From Actinomycetes bacterium (GTDB lineage: Bacteria > Actinomycetota > Coriobacteriia > Coriobacteriales > UBA8131), in contig WRGR01000046.1 of the NCBI GenBank assembly GCA_009787085.1, forward strand, positions 137,147 to 201,146: a stretch of DNA of 64,000 nt. The letters are read 5' to 3'. Made by a program: the position numbers and the translations under genes. Below are positions 51,604 to 60,368 of the stretch, one piece after another (within the stretch, counting starts at the first letter, position 1; every line of letters starts with the position of its first letter). The notes below the pieces were generated by a model, which did no database searches, had not been told where the DNA came from, and was given only the letters and a program-made list of their open reading frames with translations.

Positions 51604-52461
51604 CTATTCGCCCCCTTGCTTTGGTTTTGGATCGTCCTTGCGCTTCTCACGCCGTTTCAGCAATATGACCAGAACGATCAGCCCAAGCATAACAGCCGAA
51701 GTGATGGCAGCAGCCTGAACAACCATGCCGTCTACCGAAGAGCTGGCAACCCTCTCTGTCGTATGATGCTGTTCGGTATCATAAGGTATTCTTTTGCCAC
51801 GCACTAACAGACGATGGCTGTTGACACCATAAGGAGTGCAGGTGACTAGCGTACAGTAGTCCTTGCCCAACACCCGCTGCAGGTCGTCGGTCACATTAGG
51901 TTCGATCACCTTGACCTGGTCAACCTGATAGGCTAGTGTTCGATCCAAGACATTGATATAGAAAGTGTCGCCCTCCTCTAACTCAATAAGATCGGTGAAA
52001 AGCCGGGCAGTAGGTAGTCCGGTATGGCCAGAAAGTACACAGTGACGGGAAATGCCACCAATTGGCAGGGTAGAGCCCTCAAGATGCCCGACTCCTCTGT
52101 TCAACGTCTCTTCACTGGTGCCATGATAGATTGGCAGGTTCACCCCGATCTTGGGTATATCCAGAAAGCCCATCACCCCGCGAATGTTCAAAGTCTGCCA
52201 ATAGGTCTCGGGCATGGCCATACCCGACCCTTCAACAAAGGGGTCGTGGACTGGTGCCCCTGTCAAGCTCTCGTTGTATTCCTCAGCCGCATCCCAAGCA
52301 GCCCGCAGGTCGGCTTTATCAAACTCTGATACTTTTTCTTGATAGACCTGAATGGCCGATGAGCTGTTCTTTTCTGCTAAGTAATTGCTGATCTGTGGAT
52401 AAAGCAACAATTCCAAGCCTACCAGCAAAATGCAAAGGGTGACTATGCCACGCTTCACCAT
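51604..52461 (-). CDS. Class C pilin sortase
   Basis: Polymerises the major pilin encoded upstream. 285 residues: N-terminal membrane helix, lid motif D73-P-F75, barrel with His146 (LSGHTGLP), Cys208 (TLVTCTPYG) and Arg217 (NSHRLLVRG), and a second membrane helix at about 250-270. DPF lid plus C-terminal helix is the class C hallmark. It begins 95 bp after the pilin stop; a hairpin in that gap could lower its expression relative to the pilin. Confidence 0.92.
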   Translation of the reverse strand: MVKRGIVTLCILLVGLELLLYPQISNYLAEKNSSSAIQVYQEKVSEFDKADLRAAWDAAEEYNESLTGAPVHDPFVEGSGMAMPETYWQTLNIRGVMGFLDIPKIGVNLPIYHGTSEETLNRGVGHLEGSTLPIGGISRHCVLSGHTGLPTARLFTDLIELEEGDTFYINVLDRTLAYQVDQVKVIEPNVTDDLQRVLGKDYCTLVTCTPYGVNSHRLLVRGKRIPYDTEQHHTTERVASSSVDGMVVQAAAITSAVMLGLIVLVILLKRREKRKDDPKPKQGGE

Positions 52462-52490
52462 GTTTATTCCACTCCCTCCTTGACTTTAAG

Positions 52491-52522
52491 AGAAGGGCCG
52501 CCGCCAGCGCAACGGCCCTTCT
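52491..52522 (-). terminator. Hairpin between pilin and sortase genes
   Basis: AGAAGGGCCG (52491-52500) pairs with CGGCCCTTCT (52513-52522). On the minus strand it follows the pilin stop by about 35 bp and is followed by CTTAAA, so it may be a partial terminator that keeps pilin in excess over sortases. Confidence 0.6.
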
Positions 52523-52556
52523 TTGACGCGCAGGTCAACGGTCTAGCATTGCCAAC

Positions 52557-54128
52557 CTACTTCTCTGTGTCCACCTGACTGTCAGTGGACTTCTTCTTCC
52601 TAGTCAGGGCGACGATCACGGCAATACCAAGGATGGCGATGCCGGCAACCGTGAAGACAATAGTACCCATACCGCCAGTATTAGGCAAAACGAAGCCTTG
52701 GCTGTTGATAACTTCGATAGACTCAGTGAAGTTCAGAGTACCAGCGGAGAAGGTCACAACCTCCGGGGCAGTCAGCATGTTGTAGCCAGCCGGGGCGGCA
52801 ACCTCGACCACATAGTAGGAATTGTAGCTGGTTCCATCAAAGTCGCGCAAGCCTTTGAAAGTTGCAGAGCCTTTGACATCAGAAGTAACCGTGTAGTCAG
52901 CGCTGCTGCCAAGGGCGCCCCAGCCAGCGCCACCAACATCAATCAGCTTGCCTGTGGCATCCATCCTCAGAAACTTGCCATCAGCGGCGTTCTGGGCGGA
53001 AGTAGCCACCTTGAACCGAGCACCGGCAAGGGCGCCACCGGCTTGATCGACCTTGTCGATATCGATATAGGCTGTATGGATTTTCGGACCCTCGTCGCCA
53101 GTGTCAGTAGTGATCTCGACACCGTCGTGGTTCTCGAAGTCGGCAGTAGCGTTGTTCTGGATGGACGGATCACTCTGAGCGTAGATCTTGTCATTGACCG
53201 TAGTACTGAAGCTAACAACCAAGCTACTGTAAGAGGCGGCCTTGGCCATGCCAGCAGCGGTTAGGGCAACAACAACAGTACGGCTGGAGCCAAAGTCCAC
53301 TGTATAGTCAGTGGTGTCAACAAACGTAACCCCGCCGGGGTTCCCCTTGACAACAACATCGTCGTTGAAGTCTAGGGCATCGTCCAACTTGTCGGTCACT
53401 TTGAACGAAATGCTATTGGCGATGTCGCCGGGGACACTGGCCGTGATGGCATAGGGAATGGTATCGCCAACGGCAACGGCCTTGGCAGCATCATAGTCGT
53501 CAAGTACCTTGCTAATAGTCAGGATCTGGTTTTTCGGATAGACATGCACTTCATCCAGCCAGCCAGAGCCGTCCTGGCTGGTCATCGGCACTGCCACCAA
53601 GAAGGGGGCACAGGGTGCCTCGATGGACAGCGGTGAATCGTCTAGTGCGCTGGTTGCGCCGGCAGAACCCTGCAAGTCCTCGATAACCAGGTAGATTCCC
53701 TGATCAAGGCCAGCAGCCTTGGCCACACCACCAGAAGCACCACTGCCTGCGGTGGTAACCGATATTTTGGTGCCTACCGGATAGACATTCTCCGGGCTGG
53801 CGGCAGAGATATCGGCATAGACTTCAAGGTTTGACCCATTCAGCCTGTAAACCTTGCCCGCTTCTGGGGCACCGGCAGCAGTGGTGGTGTCCACCTTGTA
53901 GATATCGAAAACCACACCGTTGGCGGGAGTGCCGCCATTGGGAGCCGATGCCGTCGTGCCATCGCCTGCAGTGCCCTCTGTGCCGATGATCTTGTGGATA
54001 TAAAGATCACCGTGCTCGGGCACCAGAGGGTCAGCGAACAACGGCAGGGCGAACAGTGACATCAACATGCAGGCCAAAGCCACACTGGTGACAATCGATA
54101 CTGGACTCTTCTTCCTTGTTGCTTTCAT
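52557..54128 (-). CDS. LPXTG major pilin (SpaH/FimA/EbpB-like)
   Basis: Backbone subunit of a sortase-assembled pilus. From ATG 54126-54128 it is 523 residues: a basic n-region, a signal peptide, a first Ig-like domain with the pilin-motif lysine in VHVYPKN (about residue 197), further Ig-like domains that typically hold isopeptide bonds, an E-box-like segment YYVVEVAAPAGY (about 450), and a C-terminal LPNTG, membrane helix and RKKK tail. An alternative start at 54161 exists, but AAAGGAG lies just before 54128. No tip or base pilin is visible in the operon; the leucine-rich-repeat protein may be a companion. Confidence 0.92.
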   Translation of the reverse strand: MKATRKKSPVSIVTSVALACMLMSLFALPLFADPLVPEHGDLYIHKIIGTEGTAGDGTTASAPNGGTPANGVVFDIYKVDTTTAAGAPEAGKVYRLNGSNLEVYADISAASPENVYPVGTKISVTTAGSGASGGVAKAAGLDQGIYLVIEDLQGSAGATSALDDSPLSIEAPCAPFLVAVPMTSQDGSGWLDEVHVYPKNQILTISKVLDDYDAAKAVAVGDTIPYAITASVPGDIANSISFKVTDKLDDALDFNDDVVVKGNPGGVTFVDTTDYTVDFGSSRTVVVALTAAGMAKAASYSSLVVSFSTTVNDKIYAQSDPSIQNNATADFENHDGVEITTDTGDEGPKIHTAYIDIDKVDQAGGALAGARFKVATSAQNAADGKFLRMDATGKLIDVGGAGWGALGSSADYTVTSDVKGSATFKGLRDFDGTSYNSYYVVEVAAPAGYNMLTAPEVVTFSAGTLNFTESIEVINSQGFVLPNTGGMGTIVFTVAGIAILGIAVIVALTRKKKSTDSQVDTEK

Positions 54129-54658
54129 TCTCGCCACATCTCCTTTGCTAAACGCCTTCATTGTTGAACCCCTAGTCGCCGAACATTTTCCACGTAACTT
54201 CAAAATCAAACCCCACCTTTCTGTTGAACCACACCTTCCCTTTTGCGTAAAGCTTGGAGGCGGCTTGGCCGCGCATTACAAGATTTCCGGAAGCGGCTGG
54301 GCCAATCACACTGCTGCCACCGGAAAACGGCAACATTTTTTTAGGTATGTCTGGATGTCAAAACACACGTCGGCAATGCTACGAAGAAAGCGATAGCAAT
54401 CTCTCAAATTGAAGCAAACTGATTGTAGATGTCTCGATATAACGCACATACCTACGCCCTGTACTTTCTAACCCCAAATTTTTACGCCCTTACTGAATGT
54501 TGATCATTTTGAACATTCTGTTCATCAACATAATTCTTACAATCTATTAATAGCATATTCAAGTAGCTTGAAAGATTTTTAGAGTTACTATCTGTTGACA
54601 TCCCGTAACTATTGCATGTTAATTCTAATTTTTCATATTATTTGAAACTGGAGAATTA
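54129..54658. promoter_or_regulatory. A/T-rich upstream region of the pilus operon
   Basis: About 530 bp without a gene, much richer in A+T than the window average. A nested inverted repeat lies at 54497-54531: ATGTTGAT (54497-54504) against ATCAACAT (54524-54531), enclosing GAAC (54511-54514) against GTTC (54520-54523). It may bind a regulator. In the part near the pilin gene GGARGCGGCTKGGCC occurs twice in direct order (about 54256 and 54290). A plus-strand TTGACA (54595-54600) with GTTAAT 17 bp later points towards the FHA gene's antisense strand. Confidence 0.45.
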
Positions 54659-55945
54659 TTATAGGCGGATCGCCGGATCATGATGGACAAAATCGATGCT
54701 GAATCCGATATTACTTATTGCCAGCTCATCGCCCAAAGAAAGCTCGACTGGCTGATGTGGAGACAAGCGCTGGGCATTGAGGAAGCTACCATTGACCGAC
54801 CCAAGGTCCTCGATAAACAGCTTGTCCCCATCAGAAAATATCAACGCATGCTGTCTGCTGACTGCCACGGAATCAGAGATCCTGATGTCGGCGCTGCTGG
54901 AACGCCCTAACAAAAGCTTACTGCCACTGAGCTCCCAGCTTTTGTTGTCGCTTTTCCGGATCAGGCAGAGGCTGCTGTTGTGTGTTGACTGCAAAACGGG
55001 CAGTGGGCACTCGATCACCGGAGCTGGTGGGGACGAGCCTGCGGAGGCACCCGGGCGCGGATCGTCCGGGGCTGGCGGTAGCGGGGCTGGCGGGGCGGCA
55101 GACAGGGACGGATCATCCGGGGCTGGCGGCAGATCATCTTGGGCTGGCGGGGACGGATCCTCCGGATATGCCTGGGATGAGCCTGCAGGTACTGTCGGCG
55201 GCGGATCGTCCGGGGCTGGCAGCAGCGGGGCTGGCGGGGCGGCAGACAGGGACGGATCATCCGGGGCTGGCGGTATCTTGGTTTGATCCTCTGAGGCCAC
55301 GCTGACAAAATCCGGTTCCCAAACCGGTTTTACCGTCGCAGACAAGTCCGGCAACGGCAGGCCGCCAATATGATCCGCCGCTTGGCATGGCGTTAGCGGT
55401 TTCACGCCTAAGAACAGCTTGATCTCAGCTAAGGAGAACATTGTCTGTTTCTCCAGGTATCCCAAAGCGCGCTCGGCATATACGTGGCTTTCCTCTGTCA
55501 TAAAACGGGCATGACTGACAATGTGGATGAGCAAGTCCAAAACCGTGCGCTCCTTGATGCCCGCATTGTTGAGCGGCAGGTAGACGAAGTGGGCGATAGC
55601 GTCCTCATCAACATAGACGTAGCCTTCATCCATAATCAAGTTTTCGCCTGCAAGCCCCGCTGTGGCCACTGTGTCCAATACCGTTACCACACTTTGGAGC
55701 AGGGACTGGAGCTGCGGCAAAGAAAGCCTGTTGGCTAAGAATGCCTCCAAGCTTAGCAAGCCAGTTGTTTTATAGAAGACATCGGGATGCTCTTCGCCGG
55801 CAGTGAAGGTGATAGGCAAAAGCCCCCTGACGGTGTTCTGTGCAATGTGCGCCGCAGTCGCATAATCGAAGATATCACGCTTGCCGAAGCTGACTTTTAG
55901 CAGCGCCTGCCCCTGTTTTTTAGGCAGAACGGCCTTGGCCTTCAT
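54659..55945 (-). CDS. FHA-domain protein with N-terminal DUF6382-like domain
   Basis: 428 residues. The N-terminal part (about 10-165) has the GLLPITF and LIMDEGYVYVDEDAIAHFVYLPL segments typical of DUF6382, often found in FHA proteins of Gram-positive bacteria. A middle linker (about 215-325) is rich in Pro/Asp/Ser with PPAPDDPSLSAAPPAPLLP-like repeats. The C-terminal FHA domain (about 335-415) shows LLLGRSSSADI, SVSRQHA-type (here VAVSRQHALI) and LGSVNGSFLN, the phosphothreonine-binding loops. Its ATG overlaps the MFS stop (ATGA). It should read phosphorylation signals, maybe from a Ser/Thr kinase not in this window. Confidence 0.85.
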   Translation of the reverse strand: MKAKAVLPKKQGQALLKVSFGKRDIFDYATAAHIAQNTVRGLLPITFTAGEEHPDVFYKTTGLLSLEAFLANRLSLPQLQSLLQSVVTVLDTVATAGLAGENLIMDEGYVYVDEDAIAHFVYLPLNNAGIKERTVLDLLIHIVSHARFMTEESHVYAERALGYLEKQTMFSLAEIKLFLGVKPLTPCQAADHIGGLPLPDLSATVKPVWEPDFVSVASEDQTKIPPAPDDPSLSAAPPAPLLPAPDDPPPTVPAGSSQAYPEDPSPPAQDDLPPAPDDPSLSAAPPAPLPPAPDDPRPGASAGSSPPAPVIECPLPVLQSTHNSSLCLIRKSDNKSWELSGSKLLLGRSSSADIRISDSVAVSRQHALIFSDGDKLFIEDLGSVNGSFLNAQRLSPHQPVELSLGDELAISNIGFSIDFVHHDPAIRL

Positions 55946-57738
55946 ACTGCGACCTTTGCCTCTGGGGAGCCATGACCACTGCCGCCGCCGCCGCCGCTGC
56001 CGCCGCTGCCGCCGCTGCCGCTGCCGCCGCCGCTGCCGCCGTTGCCGCCGCCGCTGCCATTGCCGCCGCCGCTGCCATGACCGCCGCCGCCGCCGCTGCC
56101 GCCGCCGCTGCCGCCGCCGCTGCCGCCGTTGCCGCCTTCACCCCCAGTGCCAGTGATGGCCGAACGCCTGCTTAGCGAGGTGAAAATACCAATTACAGAG
56201 AGTACGATGAAGACAATGAAGGCCAGCCTGGAAACATGTGCTATCTCAGCAGGAGAAGTTTCAGCTATGGGTATGCTGCCCAAGTTGACACTAACGATGA
56301 TGGCGATGATGGCCATACTGATCAGCTGACCAATATTGCGCATAGTAGCTACAAAGCTGACTGCAGTACCGGAGTCTTCCCGAGGCACGAAACTCATGAT
56401 GGCGTTCATGTTGGGGGAAGAGAAGATCGCAAAACCAACACCGATCACCACCAGCCCTAGGAACACACACCAAAGTGGGGTCTGCTCGCTGGCGAAAGCC
56501 AAGATGACCAAAGCCAAGCCACAGATACCCATGCCCAAGGAGGCCAGTTTGAACGGCGAATACTTGTCGGAAAGGCGACCGGTGATCGGCGAGAGCACCG
56601 CTTGGATCACCGGTGCGGTAATCAAGACGAGGCCAGAGATGGCCGGACTCATCCCCATCACCCGTTGCAAATAGATGGAGAGCAGATAGCTGACCGCAAA
56701 GGTAGCACCATAGTTTAGAAGTGCCGAGAAGCTGGAGAGCATGAAGTTGGGGTTATGCCTAAACAGCGCCGGTTTTAACAAGGGCATGCGTGCCCGATTC
56801 TCGTAAAGAATGAAAGCCGCGATCAATGCCAAGCCAATAGCAGCCGCAACATAGCCGATCAAAGTGGGCATGTCGTTCAACCCGAAGGCCAACAAGGCTA
56901 TGGCCACCAGGTAGAGCAAACAGCCGGGCAGGTCAAGCAGCCGGTACAGCTTGCCTTCCGGCCGTGGTTTGGAGTTGGGCGGCAAAGCAATAAGGCCGAT
57001 AATAGCCGTGACCGCCGACCATACCGTGACGAAGACGAACACCGAACGCCAGCCGAAATAGTGGGTAAACAGGCCTCCGAGCACCGGACCTGTGGCTAAG
57101 CCGACATAAACCGCAGACACCGACATACCCAGCACTCGGCCACGCACCTGCGGCGGGAAGGCATCGGTAAGCACGGCTTGACTGGTGGAGAAGATGCAGG
57201 CACCACCAATGCCCTGAATGACGCGCAGAGCGATCAGCCAGGCAAAGCTGGGGCAGAATATGATCGCCGCCGAAGATGCGGTAAAGATAACGAAACCGCA
57301 AACCAGTAGCGCTCGGCGGCTGGTCAAATCGCCCAAGCGGCCAAGGGGTAAAGCCAGCGAGACGCTGCAAAGGATAAAAGCGTTGATCATCCAGCCCAAG
57401 GCACTGGCCGAAGTGTGGAACTCCGCACCGATGGTCGGAGCAGAAACGTTCAACACGCTGACCACGAAGGGCGGCAGGAAGTTAGAGAGAATGGCCACCA
57501 GCAGCACACCGAAACTGCCAGCCGGCATCGTCGGCTTAGCCGGTGCGGCAGCCGCCGGCTGGCCCGGTGCGGCAGCCGCCGGCTGGCCTACACCAGCAGC
57601 GGCCTGACCTGCAACAGCGGCGGGCTTGGCCGCGCTAACGGCAGCCGACAGCCTGCCCGGCCCCACAGCCAGCCTACTTGCAGCTACCGCCTTGCTAGGC
57701 ATTTCCAGTTCAGATATCTTGGGCCTTATTTTCTCCAT
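55942..57738 (-). CDS. MFS drug-exporter-like protein (DHA2) with glycine-rich tail
   Basis: 598 residues. The N-terminal cytoplasmic part has an Ala/Pro/Gly repeat (two copies of QPAAAAPG). Then 14 membrane helices of the EmrB/QacA type: the first helix pair is PTIGAEFHTSASALGWMINA, motif A reads GRLGDLTSRR and motif C-like segments follow. The C-terminal 60 residues are almost only Gly and Ser with a few His and Asn, encoded by a GCC-rich repeat (55979-56140). The role of such a tail is unknown. It is coupled to the FHA gene by an ATGA overlap. A start at 57702 is possible too. Confidence 0.82.
   Translation of the reverse strand: MEKIRPKISELEMPSKAVAASRLAVGPGRLSAAVSAAKPAAVAGQAAAGVGQPAAAAPGQPAAAAPAKPTMPAGSFGVLLVAILSNFLPPFVVSVLNVSAPTIGAEFHTSASALGWMINAFILCSVSLALPLGRLGDLTSRRALLVCGFVIFTASSAAIIFCPSFAWLIALRVIQGIGGACIFSTSQAVLTDAFPPQVRGRVLGMSVSAVYVGLATGPVLGGLFTHYFGWRSVFVFVTVWSAVTAIIGLIALPPNSKPRPEGKLYRLLDLPGCLLYLVAIALLAFGLNDMPTLIGYVAAAIGLALIAAFILYENRARMPLLKPALFRHNPNFMLSSFSALLNYGATFAVSYLLSIYLQRVMGMSPAISGLVLITAPVIQAVLSPITGRLSDKYSPFKLASLGMGICGLALVILAFASEQTPLWCVFLGLVVIGVGFAIFSSPNMNAIMSFVPREDSGTAVSFVATMRNIGQLISMAIIAIIVSVNLGSIPIAETSPAEIAHVSRLAFIVFIVLSVIGIFTSLSRRSAITGTGGEGGNGGSGGGSGGGSGGGGGHGSGGGNGSGGGNGGSGGGSGSGGSGGSGGGGGSGHGSPEAKVAV
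55979..56140. repeat. GCCGCC-rich low-complexity tract
   Basis: A run of CCGCTGCCGCC-like units encoding the Gly/Ser tail of the MFS protein. Six-frame reading gives long poly-Ala/Arg frames, which are artefacts. Confidence 0.85.
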
Positions 57739-57821
57739 CGCCCAATTGTAGAACACTTTCAGCAGTTATCGCCCGAGCAATAGGTATCCGGCCAGCGGCA
57801 TCTGCCGCCCTCGCTGGATAC

Positions 57822-58031
57822 TTACAACGCCTCCAGATCCCGCTCGACAATCCGCAGCTCCACAGCTCGCAAGCCCTTGATTTCACGAGCTTGCTCGGCA
57901 AAGGCCGGCAGCTTGTCCAAGCTGTCAAAAACACTGGCTTTGGAGAAGCCCACGACCCGAAAACTGCCAGCCTCGACTTTTATGTAACCGGCATCGCACT
58001 TCAGGGCATAAAGCAGCGTAGCCTCGCTCAT
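57822..58031 (-). CDS. Orphan 69-residue protein coupled to the TrpD-like gene
   Basis: I do not recognise a family. The ATG (58029-58031) overlaps the TGA of the TrpD-like gene (ATGA), so it is translated from the same message. The sequence has regular strand/helix texture (GYIKVEAGSFRVVGF, LRAVELRIVERDLEAL) and should fold as a small alpha/beta domain. It is the third gene of the cobalamin-riboswitch operon; position argues for a function in the same pathway. Confidence 0.6.
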   Translation of the reverse strand: MSEATLLYALKCDAGYIKVEAGSFRVVGFSKASVFDSLDKLPAFAEQAREIKGLRAVELRIVERDLEAL

Positions 58032-59218
58032 TGTTGCGCCCGTACCCAGTCTCTGAGCTTGTCCAGCGGCTGGTCGGTCTCCAACAGGTTGCGGGCACGC
58101 TCATAGCCAGCCTGAATGCTGGGCTGACGGCCGGCCAAGTAGAGGATCAAACCGGCGTTCAGGCAGGCGATATCGGTACGCTCCGATGTCTCCCGGCCAC
58201 CCAGCAACTCTTTCATCCGCTTGGCTTCAGCCATTCGGTCGCCCCCCATGCACAGGTCAGCGGCACGAGCCGGCTTTAAGCCGAACTCCTCTGGGCTAAT
58301 CTGATACTCGCAAATATGACCATCAGCAGACAGCTCGCAAATATAACTGCAGCCCATGGTGGAGGCCTCGTCGATGCCGCCGGTCATACCTGGTTCACCC
58401 TCGCCGTAGACCACCAAGGCTTGGGAGTAGCCGATCTCTCTCATGATCTCGGCAGTCGGAGCCAGAAGGTCACGGCTGTAAACGCCGCGGATGGCATAGC
58501 GGGGCAGAGCAGGATTAGCCAAGGAGGCGGCGATATTCAGCACAGTGCCAAAGGCGATCTGGCTCAGGATCCTACCCAACGCAGTTGGGTGCACCAGCGA
58601 GGACATGCCGTTGAAGATGCCGATGCCAGCGGTCTCGATGCTCTTTTTCACCACGTCTGGCGAGCACTCCACGTTCACCCCCAACTCCTCGATGATGTCC
58701 ACAGTGCCACAGGCCGAGGTGATCGCCCGGGCACCGTGCTTGGCCATCGGCACGCCGTCAGCGGCAGCGATTATCGAGGCAGCGGTGCTGATGTTGAAGG
58801 TCTTCACGGCATCCATGCCAGTGCCGCAGTTCTCGACCAGAGGTTGATCGGTGTCAACATTGACCTTCACAGTGTCCAGTTCATAGATCGTTTGCCAAGC
58901 GGCGGCGATTTCCTCAGCTGTCTCCCCCTTGGCAGTGAGGGCGGCCAGGAAGGCCCCCTGTTGCATGTCACTTTGCCGGTTTTCGAGGATCTCCCGAAAA
59001 CAGGCGCTGGTCTCTTCGCGGCTCAGGTCGTGCTTGTTGATCAGCTTGGTGATGAAAGCACCGAATTCTTGGGGGCTCATCGCCGGTGCGTCGGACACGT
59101 CGGCCAGCCCTGCCAGCGGCATGGATGGACGGGCAGCGGTAATCGGACGGGCAGCGGCGGCCTTGGTGATGGCATCCAGATCGTTTGCTTGCTCGCGTAC
59201 TTGGGTGCTGTCGCTCAT
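58028..59218 (-). CDS. TrpD-fold phosphoribosyltransferase, divergent
   Basis: 396 residues, related to anthranilate phosphoribosyltransferase. The N-terminal 45 residues are extra. The PRPP region reads ENCGTGMDAVKTFNISTAAS where TrpD has GTGGD-x-x-x-TFNISTA, and the next segment is KHGARAITSACGTVDIIEEL where TrpD has KHGNRSVSSKSGSAD. The Asn that contacts anthranilate and the SSKSG run are therefore replaced, so another acceptor base is likely. No trp gene is nearby. It overlaps the dehydrogenase stop by ATGA and sits downstream of a cobalamin riboswitch. A base-phosphoribosylating role in cobamide metabolism is one possibility, not shown. Confidence 0.75.
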   Translation of the reverse strand: MSDSTQVREQANDLDAITKAAAARPITAARPSMPLAGLADVSDAPAMSPQEFGAFITKLINKHDLSREETSACFREILENRQSDMQQGAFLAALTAKGETAEEIAAAWQTIYELDTVKVNVDTDQPLVENCGTGMDAVKTFNISTAASIIAAADGVPMAKHGARAITSACGTVDIIEELGVNVECSPDVVKKSIETAGIGIFNGMSSLVHPTALGRILSQIAFGTVLNIAASLANPALPRYAIRGVYSRDLLAPTAEIMREIGYSQALVVYGEGEPGMTGGIDEASTMGCSYICELSADGHICEYQISPEEFGLKPARAADLCMGGDRMAEAKRMKELLGGRETSERTDIACLNAGLILYLAGRQPSIQAGYERARNLLETDQPLDKLRDWVRAQQ

Positions 59219-60294
59219 AGTTCTAACTCCTTTGGTGTCGGGTAAAAAAAGGTGAATACATGCTCAAAAGGATCAAGTGTAAACAAAACCTCGGGCAACT
59301 CTGGCCACGAGATGTCTCGGGTAGGCAGATCAGCCATACCCACTTGGCCGGTAGCCAGCAGCTCCAAAGCCTCGCGGTCGTCAGTCGATGAGCAGCCATA
59401 GGCACCAACCAGCGACAACTCGCGATAGTGAACGTGGTTCAGGGCGGAATTGCCGATGTCCGAGGCATCGGTGAGGCCGCTAAAAAAGCCGATCTGACCG
59501 CGTTTGGCAGCCACTTCCAAGCCCATCTGAAAGGCATCGTTGCCGGGGCAGCAAGGCAATACGACATCGGCACCGCGACCGTGGCTGAAGTCCATGATGG
59601 CGCTGGCAGTATTGTTGTCAAAGTCCAACGACAGATCGGCAAGCCGTGTGCTCAAAGCCCTGCGGGCGGCCATCGGCTCAACGATGACGATACGCTCAGC
59701 ACCACGTACCCGGGCTAACTGGGAGGTAAGCACGCCCAAAGGACCGGCACCGAAAACCACCACAGTTTCTGCTTGCTGAAGCGACAGGCGCTTGAGCATA
59801 TTCAGGCTACAGGCCAAAGGCTCAGCCAGGCTGGCAGTGCGCGAGTCCAAGCCCTCCGGCACCTTGTTCAAGATGCCGCTTTGTAGGATGTCGCCAGACA
59901 AACTTAGCAGCTCAGAAAAGCCGCCATCCAAATGAAAGCCGATGATCTGCATCTTGTCGCAGAGATTGTCGATGCCGTGTTGGCAGTACTCGCAACTACC
60001 ACAGGCCACGCCGGGGAAGACCTGAACCCGCTCACCAACCTCAAAGCCTACAACTGCGCTGCCAACATCCAGCAGATGCCCGACAATCTCGTGTCCCAAG
60101 ACACGGGGAAACACCAAGTCACGCTGCCCCATGTGGAAAGCCTTGCGGTCGGTGCGGCAAACCCCACAGACTTCCACGGCCAACAGTACGCCGTCGGGGG
60201 ATGCAGCCGGAAACTCACGCTCGCCGATCGCCAGCGACCCGGGGCCAGCAAGTACAGCACATCTCGCCCGTCTGCCAGTTTGGGTTTTCTCCAA
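59215..60294 (-). CDS. Zinc-dependent medium-chain dehydrogenase
   Basis: Alcohol/sorbitol dehydrogenase-like, 359 residues. Catalytic zinc motif CGVCRTD and GHEIVG; structural zinc loop with four Cys (ACGSCEYCQHGIDNLC); Rossmann loop FGAGPLGVLTSQLA with acidic VEP at the end of the second strand, which favours NAD. I choose TTG 60292-60294 because AAAGGAGG precedes it; the longer frame covers the riboswitch terminator. It is the first gene of the riboswitch-controlled operon and overlaps the TrpD-like gene. Substrate unknown. Confidence 0.85.
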   Translation of the reverse strand: MEKTQTGRRARCAVLAGPGSLAIGEREFPAASPDGVLLAVEVCGVCRTDRKAFHMGQRDLVFPRVLGHEIVGHLLDVGSAVVGFEVGERVQVFPGVACGSCEYCQHGIDNLCDKMQIIGFHLDGGFSELLSLSGDILQSGILNKVPEGLDSRTASLAEPLACSLNMLKRLSLQQAETVVVFGAGPLGVLTSQLARVRGAERIVIVEPMAARRALSTRLADLSLDFDNNTASAIMDFSHGRGADVVLPCCPGNDAFQMGLEVAAKRGQIGFFSGLTDASDIGNSALNHVHYRELSLVGAYGCSSTDDREALELLATGQVGMADLPTRDISWPELPEVLFTLDPFEHVFTFFYPTPKELEL

Positions 60295-60310
60295 CCTGTG
60301 TCCTCCTTTC

Positions 60311-60351
60311 CAAAAAAAGAGAAACGTCCACATCAATACGATGTGGACGTT
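60311..60351 (-). terminator. Riboswitch expression platform (intrinsic terminator)
   Basis: On the minus strand a perfect 12-bp stem (AACGTCCACATC / GATGTGGACGTT, 5-nt loop) is followed by a TTTTTTT tract, right before the ribosome site of the dehydrogenase. It lies about 20 bp after the cobalamin aptamer and should be the switchable terminator. Confidence 0.88.
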
Positions 60352-60368
60352 CCAGATCCAACATAAAC

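Noticed and set aside
54595-54623. Plus-strand promoter TTGACA-17-GTTAAT
   Set aside because: It points only into the antisense strand of the FHA gene, and no plus-strand gene follows. Kept as a note because an antisense transcript is possible.
55881-56175. Poly-Ala and poly-Arg frames on both strands
   Set aside because: Produced by the GCC repeat that encodes the Gly/Ser tail of the MFS protein.
58316-59245. 309-codon plus-strand frame
   Set aside because: Antisense of the TrpD-like gene; His/Gln/Asp-rich nonsense text without motifs.
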